Part shown: piece by piece, positions 57,783 to 64,000 of the stretch | Layout: every line of letters starts with the position of its first letter | Numbering within the stretch: the stretch's first letter is position 1 | NCBI GenBank assembly: GCA_949987565.1 | Contig: OX465107.1 | Coordinates: 8,354,721 to 8,418,720, forward strand | Source of the DNA: Luidia sarsii | Lineage: Eukaryota > Echinodermata > Asteroidea > Paxillosida > Luidiidae | Length of the DNA: 64,000 nucleotides | Direction of reading: 5' to 3' | The notes under the pieces: model-generated | What the model was told of the DNA's origin: nothing | The model's database searches: none | What the model saw: the letters and a program-made list of their open reading frames with translations, nothing else | Made by a program: the position numbers and the translations under genes

Positions 57783-57990
57783 GTGTCTTAAACATTTCAA
57801 TTGATATCCACGTCCAATACATCTGAATACCATGTCAAAATTATCCCCAAAGTCTCCAAAAGTCCCACCTCAAAACTAAGTCGGAATAGCCCATTTTAAA
57901 ACCGCGTCAAAAATATCTTCTAGAACCACGTCTAAATTCCCAATTGAAAACCACGTCTGAAATCCCATCTCTTCACCGCGTCTAAAATGA
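57783..57990. repeat. Degenerate ~25-bp repeat, ACCRCGTCYAAAAT core
   Basis: Cores resembling ACCACGTCTAAAAT recur about every 23-28 bp (near 57809, 57833, 57901, 57927, 57949 and 57977). They are separated by pyrimidine-rich CCCATTTC- or CCCAATTG-like spacers. Copies are well diverged. Confidence 0.6.
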
Positions 57991-58977
57991 GCACACATTA
58001 TCGTTACACGTTCAGAGGAGCGACGTTGGCAAAAGACTGGCGCCTCTCCTGATGGGAGGGATGAATTCTTATGATAGCTGGACGCAGGGTCCACAGCTCG
58101 TATAGCACACAACCTACCCCACCCCGACACGGATGCCAGGGCCCGGCGACTTGAACCAAGCAGCCAACTACGCTGCAGCCAACTTACGTCTGAACCTAGA
58201 CCCCCATGTACCCTTGCACCACCCGTCATTCAGCATCGGCCCACTGACGTCACAGGCAATCAGAAAAAGAGGGCCCCTTCATTACTGACACCTAGCAACG
58301 GGGCCAGACGTGGGATTCATGTCGAGGCTACCATGTTGTAGCTTCCGAGTGCCATTTGTGGATATCAACTGGATCGACCCCCTACCCCTTCGTACCGGGC
58401 CCTGGGAAAAAAACCGACTTACAGGAACAACTAGTGCAAACATTGGTGGGCAAATTCTCCCTCGGTGAAAGAAAGAAAATGTGTCTGCAAGATTGTCCAG
58501 GGGGGTGTGGCTAATGGATGAGATGAAAAATAAGCCGAGTGGTTTCGAGCCGGTTCCAACTCGAAGCTACGCCGCAGCCCAGGGGCACGTTGTTTTATGT
58601 CAGCTGACAGGCGGGGAGTGAATTTCGCTGATGGATTTGATTTCAGCCGAACTCAGCCAGGGATGCAATTGATAATAGATAAACGGGTCGGGGAGGGCCG
58701 GCGCAGTGTCGATTAAATATCGACACGCAGTCCATTCGTGGCAGCTGTCGCGAGGATACACAGATTTCGACAACAACATAACTGCGATTGTATGAAATCG
58801 ACAATGTCTTATATTTCGTACTTCGATCGTTAATGTTTTATTCACAAGATGAACCGGGCGTTCGGATTCGAATCTCTGTCAAATTGTACTTAAATGTTGA
58901 TGAAGATGGTTATAAAACTTCTAAACTTAAAAAAAGATAATTGCTCATAATTTTCCTTTCATTTGTTTGTTCTCCAG
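57991..58977 (+). other. Upstream intron of the 58978 exon (inferred)
   Basis: No other exon is evident. A CRE lies at 58245-58252. The end (58950-58977) forms a strong 3' splice site with a branch-like CTCATAA and a pyrimidine run TTTCCTTTCATTTGTTTGTT before CTCCAG. Confidence 0.45.
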
Positions 58978-59084
58978 AAAAGAAGATAACCAATCAGCGT
59001 CTCTTTGAATGGAAAGCTGAGATTGGCCAAGGACTGGAGCTCTTCAAGGATATTGATAATTCCGTGAAGGAGGTCGTCTACTGG
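58978..59084 (+). CDS. Internal coding exon of an unidentified gene
   Basis: A 107-bp exon with excellent boundaries: polypyrimidine plus CTCCAG acceptor ending at 58977 and a GTGAGT donor at 59085-59090. Two frames are closed by stops (TAA at 58984, TGA at 59005). The third is open throughout and, starting after two bases of a split codon, gives 35 residues. The intron before is phase 1 and the one after phase 0. The peptide is charged and probably helical, with RLFEWKAEIGQGLELF at residues 7-22 and a closing VVYW at 32-35. I do not recognise the protein. The aromatic and charged spacing could suit a spectrin-like or coiled-coil helix, but that is speculation. Neighbouring exons were not found, so the host gene is probably long-introned and extends beyond this area. 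Confidence 0.6.
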
Positions 59085-59097
59085 GTGAGTTTCAATC

Positions 59098-59515
59098 GTA
59101 TATGGGGTTGATATGGGGTTAATATGGGGTTGATATGGGGTTGATATGGGGTTGATATAGGGTTGATATGGGGTTGATATGGGGTTGATATGGGGTTAAT
59201 AAGGGGTTGATATGGGGTTGATATGGGGTTGATATGGGGTTGATATGGGGTTGATATGGGGTTGATATGGGGTTGATATGGGGTTGATATAGGGTTGATA
59301 TGGGGTTGATATGGGGTTGATATGGGGTTAATATGGGGTTGATATGGGGTTGATATGGGGTTGATATGGGGGTTGATACGGGGTTAATATGGGGTTGATA
59401 TGGGGTTGATAGGGGGTTGATATGGGGTTGATATGGGGTTGATATAGGGTTGATATGGGGTTGATATGGGTTGATATGGGGGTTGATATGGGGTTGATAT
59501 GGGGTATAGTTGTTG
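59098..59515 (+). repeat. 11-bp minisatellite (ATATGGGGTTG)n
   Basis: About 38 units of ATATGGGGTTG with few variants (ATAGGGTTG, GGGGGTTG, AATATGGGG, ACGGGG). It begins 13 bp after the donor of the 58978-59084 exon, so it lies in the first part of that intron on the sense strand. Each unit has a GGGG run, giving dozens of evenly spaced G tracts in the transcript. Confidence 0.95.
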
Positions 59516-62338
59516 TTTTTTTACCATGAATGCCACCCTTGGTCGTGTCAATGTCGGCTGGCGCTATCGCGTCTCGTTACGCTTCGTTTACTCGGTGTCA
59601 GCGGTGGGACACGGGCGGTTGCACCGGCCCTCCCGCCGCCCACCCGATACCCGTGGCAGGGCTTCCTGTCATTCAAGAGACGTAGCAGGGCCTCCCACGG
59701 GAGCCTGCCGGGGTCTCATCCAATCCGCCAAGGGCTCGTGCACCGGGGTCGATTGCATCAAGCTCCGCATCGCAGCTTACGACCCATCGCAAGACAATTC
59801 GCAGATGCGCGGAAACCATAATTATACGCTCCGTCACAACGTACGACGCGTCATCCATCGTAAGCTGAGTCACGATGCATCGTCAGGGTTTCTGAAATCC
59901 AAGCCCGGCTTTATAGAAGAGCGGCTTAAGCGCCGAAACCTGCTTTAAAACAGACATTTTATGCTGGACGAAACCACACTCTTCGTCCCATCTCCATGCA
60001 GCAAGCAATAGTCTAATGCAGCTTCAGTGGACTAAATAACAGACAGAAATACGGTTAGATCAACGCGAATGAATGTTCATGCTAAGCAGAACGCTTAAGT
60101 GGGTCTATGAAATTAACCTCTTTCCTCCTTTTTTTCGCGTGTAGTAAAAAAAATGTGAAAGGCTATACCATCTTTGCGGAAGTGTCAGAATAATTATATA
60201 GATTTTAAAATCCAAATCGGATTGCAAAGATTTTTCTTACACCATTCTGTTCTGTAAAATGTTATCATATGAAATCATGTGATTCTGGTAAAACGTGCAG
60301 ATTGTAATGTCATTGTTAGTCATCGAAAAGTATGCCCAAATAACAGATTAGAGTTAACCTTATTGAATGTTTTCTTAAACTATACATTATGGACACAGCA
60401 CGCACTTTGATCAGACAGAAGTTGAACAAGGGATGCATGGAAACAAAATGACGTGCTCCGGTCTCACACCATTGGCATCCAAGGAGATCGGTATCTCCAG
60501 TAATCGAGCCGCAAACATTTCTCCTCTCTCACCAAGACCGTCACCCTGAGCACGCCTCTACAGTTTCAGACGTTGTCTTGCACGCTGAAATCAATGTGCC
60601 ACCCAACATATCTGTCCGCATCTGCGTCTGGCGTAGATGAGGAACTGATCTGCGCCTCGCAATGGAATCCCGAGACATGTTCCATCGGCTCAACTCTGAC
60701 GGTTTGAAAAAAAAGGCCCGTGATTCGCCTGCATTATGCACTAGTGGGAATACTGAGTGGTTTTGGGATCGCACCAAGACCTAATTGGTGGAGAAGTTTG
60801 CCCATACGTTCGAATGACAATGAGACGGTATTACGATCCGCAATTGGGGTCTTAGGGACCCAGATTGCTCGTTTAAAGGTCGGGCATTACTTCACAGTCA
60901 CGTCATATATCCACAGGCGTATACCTGGTCTACGGTTTTCCGATCGGCAGAGGACCGTCCGATGGCTGATCCCGATGAGATACACAGCGTCATTCAACGT
61001 GACCCGCTAAGTGGGCACTGGCGTAATGGCGATGCTTTTTTTTCGCCAAGGGAAGGAACATCATCGGTCGAGCTTCTTATACTCCGCCGATGTAATTACA
61101 CACAAACCCAGGTAGAAGGGGGAGGGGGTTGGGGAAGGGAAGGAGTGGGGGAGAGGAGGGGCTCTCTGAGGCCGGGCTGAGCCGAGATTTGTCTGGCTGT
61201 GTATGCCAGGCCCGGCCGCTCCCGACAGCTGCCGAGCACTGACAAGTTGACAGGCCTAATCTGTGGTCCACTGCAGACCGCTGCCCAGGGTCTCAAAAAT
61301 GCTGCGGCTTCTGGGCTGCGCTTGGCGCTGCGGTGAAACCTGTGAACCCTTCTCTGTGGCCACCAAATCAACCACTCAGTTCGTCATTTCATACAGTCTA
61401 GCGACCGATGCGCTGAGCTCTCCCGTGACCTGTCACCCAACGAAATCTGATAATCAAATTGGTGAGGTAGTATTGTACGCATTCCAACTTTTCCAAGGCG
61501 AGAGTTGTCGTTCTGTCTGCCGAAAATGTGCGATATTTTCAATTACGGCCAGACCCGCGCTCGCATTTTTCCCCTTAAGCTTCAATAATACCGCCCTGAG
61601 TGAACCCGGCCCGATTCTGCACCCCAAAGTGACCCATGTGGAAATTGCAATTATCTTTGGCTACGCCCACAACGATTGTCTCACTTTCACGCGGCGTCAC
61701 GAGGGAAAACACTGATCCCTGAGATAAATTGGCTATTTTTCAAAGTGAAAATTCGGAAGAGTGTCGCTTGTTTTCTGCAAAACATTATCCGATTGAAATG
61801 AGCGTTTTTAATTTGGGCAGGGTACTGAGAATTCCCTGCGCTAAGTGTATTCTACCTGTCGGTATATGGCACATGAGAAGGCTAACATAGTGTGAATGCA
61901 TACGATATAATGTTATGTATATAGCCTAGGCCTATAGGCAATACAATGCCACACGATATTGCTATACAAAAGCCATACTCTTCAAATGAACTTAATTTTC
62001 TAAGTGCATATATTCCCTTACCAATGGTATCCAGGAAAGCACCCAGGTGTTCACAAATAAAAAAAACAGGATGAAGATTTTGAGGAAGTACTTTTAATTG
62101 AATAAATTTTAAGTGCCATTGATTTTCGTTTCTGCCTTAAGCATTTCAATGAAATTTCGCAGACTGACGTGGCCGCATGGCCTTCCGGTTACGCGAGTGT
62201 TGCGTGAAATAGAATTAACACTACACCATTTACATGCGAACTAAATTAGATTTGTAAGAACAACATCTCGCAATGAACTTTATGGCCACATACACTCTAT
62301 CTGTTTTATTATATTTCAGTAATATGATATGAAATGAT
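59516..62338. other. No gene recognised; decayed MITE
   Basis: 59760-59895 contains inverted CATCGCAGCTTACGA / CATCGTAAGCTGAGTC words and a TTTCTGAAATCC end, resembling the MITE at 15263-15423. 61120-61260 is G-rich. The 149- and 150-codon plus-strand frames (59499-59948, 61263-61715) match nothing recognisable. The next exon of the 58978 gene was not found. Confidence 0.4.
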
Positions 62339-62377
62339 ATACTGATGATGTATACTGATGATGTATACTAATGATGT
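62339..62377 (+). repeat. 13-bp tandem repeat, three units
   Basis: ATACTGATGATGT twice perfectly, then ATACTAATGATGT. Confidence 0.9.
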
Positions 62378-63135
62378 GATATGTAGTACTTCCTCGAATG
62401 TACCTTTATGTAAGCTGTGGTAGCGATGCGCCAATTACATCTCGTAGAACCTCGGACCATGAAAGATTTCGCCGCTGCGCCAGACAAGATCGGGGTGAAA
62501 TTGATCCCGCGCTGCCGAGCTGTTGAAATAAGAGTTTCAATTTCCAGCCCCGCTCAAAAGAGGGTCTATGTGAGTACACAGCGCCAGCGGCCGTGACGCC
62601 TACTTCCTCGCACTAATCACCTCACGCCGAAGACGAAACCGATGTTAACATGTAACTGCCAGCCATGGCTGTGTCCTCCCACTTCGCCGACATGTTCCGC
62701 CAAAACCGTCTTTACCGTAAACAGAGCGTAAACGCTGTAGTTTTAAAGGAGTGAAGCAAGTCGGCTGCACCCAAATGTCATCCCTCCCATAGCTCTATCT
62801 ATACGTGAGCCCTTACAAACGCACAGGGTGGCATTATAGACGACGTAACAGATTATGTAGGCCCGTATTTCGAACATGGTTATTGACATGGTTGAGAACT
62901 AAAATCCACGGCCATTGGACATGAAAACCCTCCAATTTCACTTGGTATATAAACTAGTCCCGTATGATGATAGTCTGCTTTGAGATTTGAATATTATTAC
63001 GACCCATTCCGTAGTGTACATCCGCCTTCAGGAGGTCGCCTAGTAAATTGAAAGTAAAATATCACACCAATGGGTCGTGTTGATTCATTCAATAATGCAC
63101 AGCACAATTACGCTCTTCACACCTAACGGTGGGAA
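62378..63135. other. No gene recognised
   Basis: 62440-62640 is GC-richer and repeat-free. No exon or RNA gene is evident. Confidence 0.4.
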
Positions 63136-63512
63136 TTAAAGCCCCTATACAACATTGGTAAGATCGAAAAACATAAATGTTCACAGATTTACAAGAAACC
63201 TATACAGTTTGAAGATGGTTATAGTAGAAACTGAATCTGAAATATTTCTTCTAAAGTGCTGTATTTTTTTAGAAAAGAGTAAAGAAATAGTTTACGTCTC
63301 AACCCCTAGATCTAAACGATTTTTCGGAACAGTACGGTGTTGAATGCTGCATTTTCGCGAAAAAGATTAAGCGGTTTTTCACTATTTTCTTAAGACTTGG
63401 TTGGCGGATTGAGCTGACATTTTCACAGGTGTGCTATTTCATGCATATGTTGGATCAGACAACGTATGGATGCTATTCTTTGACCTCGACCAATGTTATG
63501 TTATCCCTTTAA
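63136..63512 (+). repeat. TTAA-flanked MITE, full-length copy (copy 4)
   Basis: 377 bp bounded by TTAA at 63136-63139 and 63509-63512. The left end TTAAAGCCCCTATACAACAT and the reverse complement of the right end (TTAAAGGGATAACATAACAT) are imperfect terminal inverted repeats, both continuing with TGGT. It aligns with the truncated copy at 3550-3767 on the opposite strand and shares termini with 17579-17940 and 37297-37651. No transposase frame. Confidence 0.75.
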
Positions 63513-64000
63513 GGGCCTTTTTTGATAGGCCTATAGCGTTTTGTAATAATGCTGTATGCGCTGAAGTAGTTTACGTAATTTGTAGCATCTGACAGTACTC
63601 GTTTTGGATAGAAAGCTTCCTCGACATCGCTAGAGTTTACTTTGTGTCGTCTTCGTGGACATTTTGAGGACAAGTGCCAATTTGTAAAAGCACCCGAGCG
63701 AGGCACCTCAAATGGCAATTGAAAGATCTTGCTTGAACTCATGTCAAACATAGCGTCTCTGAGCAGCACACCACCGGGTATCTGACAAAATATCTTACAA
63801 GTCACCTGATATAATTATGTACATGAAAAATTGTATAGGCTATGTATCAAAGGTTAACGATGAGGTACGGACCACAAAGTCACATTGATCTTGCATGTTT
63901 GGGACGCACTCTATGAAGGTTGCATGGTTGGTTCGACTGAACGAAAACAAATTTCGAATCACTGGTCTGCTGTTGGAATACCTATATTGCATAGTCGTTC
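63513..64000. other. No gene recognised
   Basis: A 98-codon minus-strand frame (63509-63805) begins in unique sequence and ends in the MITE boundary. It shows no recognisable domain. Nothing else is seen to the window end. Confidence 0.4.

Overview
The window reads as a gene-poor stretch of a metazoan nuclear genome. Evidence: coding sequence is split by canonical GT-AG introns, one split gene is a two-pore-domain potassium channel, and most of the rest is microsatellite, minisatellite and MITE-like repeat. The palindrome TAGGCCTA occurs at least 11 times. From memory such motifs are common in sea urchins and related marine deuterostomes, so an echinoderm, hemichordate or amphioxus is my best guess. 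This is inference only. I see no prokaryotic operons, CRISPR arrays, rRNA genes or convincing tRNA genes.

Coding content. (1) Minus strand, 11613-15181: the last two exons of a K2P (KCNK/TWK) potassium channel. The 231-bp exon at 14951-15181 starts inside the first pore signature and carries M2. The 1922-bp exon at 11613-13534 carries a giant M2-M3 loop, M3, the second pore (TTIGFGD) and M4. The exons join in frame through a phase-1 intron. The exons for M1, the cap and most of P1 lie further right or outside the window and were not found. The loop is about 570 residues, very long for the family, and its layout (long loop, short C-tail) recalls TRESK/KCNK18. (2) Plus strand, 58978-59084: one well-delimited internal exon of an unidentified gene, followed 13 bp after the donor by a G-rich 11-bp minisatellite.

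Repeat layout. 16-26.5 kb, probably upstream K2P intron, is crowded with polypyrimidine or polypurine arrays (6-bp and 8-bp units) plus several MITEs. 36.3-37.1 kb is a 31-bp satellite with a tRNA B-box-like core and a higher-order pattern. 38.9-39.7 kb is a CT tract, 41.4-42.05 kb an 8-bp array, 48.8-49.2 kb a hexamer array with 156-bp periodicity, 52.0-52.5 kb a tandem duplication, and 59.1-59.5 kb the intronic minisatellite. Two dispersed families recur: a TTAA-flanked MITE with terminal inverted repeats (3.6, 17.6, 37.3, 63.1 kb) and a long-hairpin element (3.5, 13.7, 24.0, 45.9 kb).

Remaining sequence is unique, AT-moderate and without supportable genes. A few places (20.0-20.3, 46.3-46.65, 54.1-54.5 kb) look promoter-like by motif content alone. 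I found no obvious new multi-gene system. The most distinctive items are the giant-loop K2P channel, the B-box satellite, the G-tract minisatellite beside a 5' splice site, and the TTAA MITE family.
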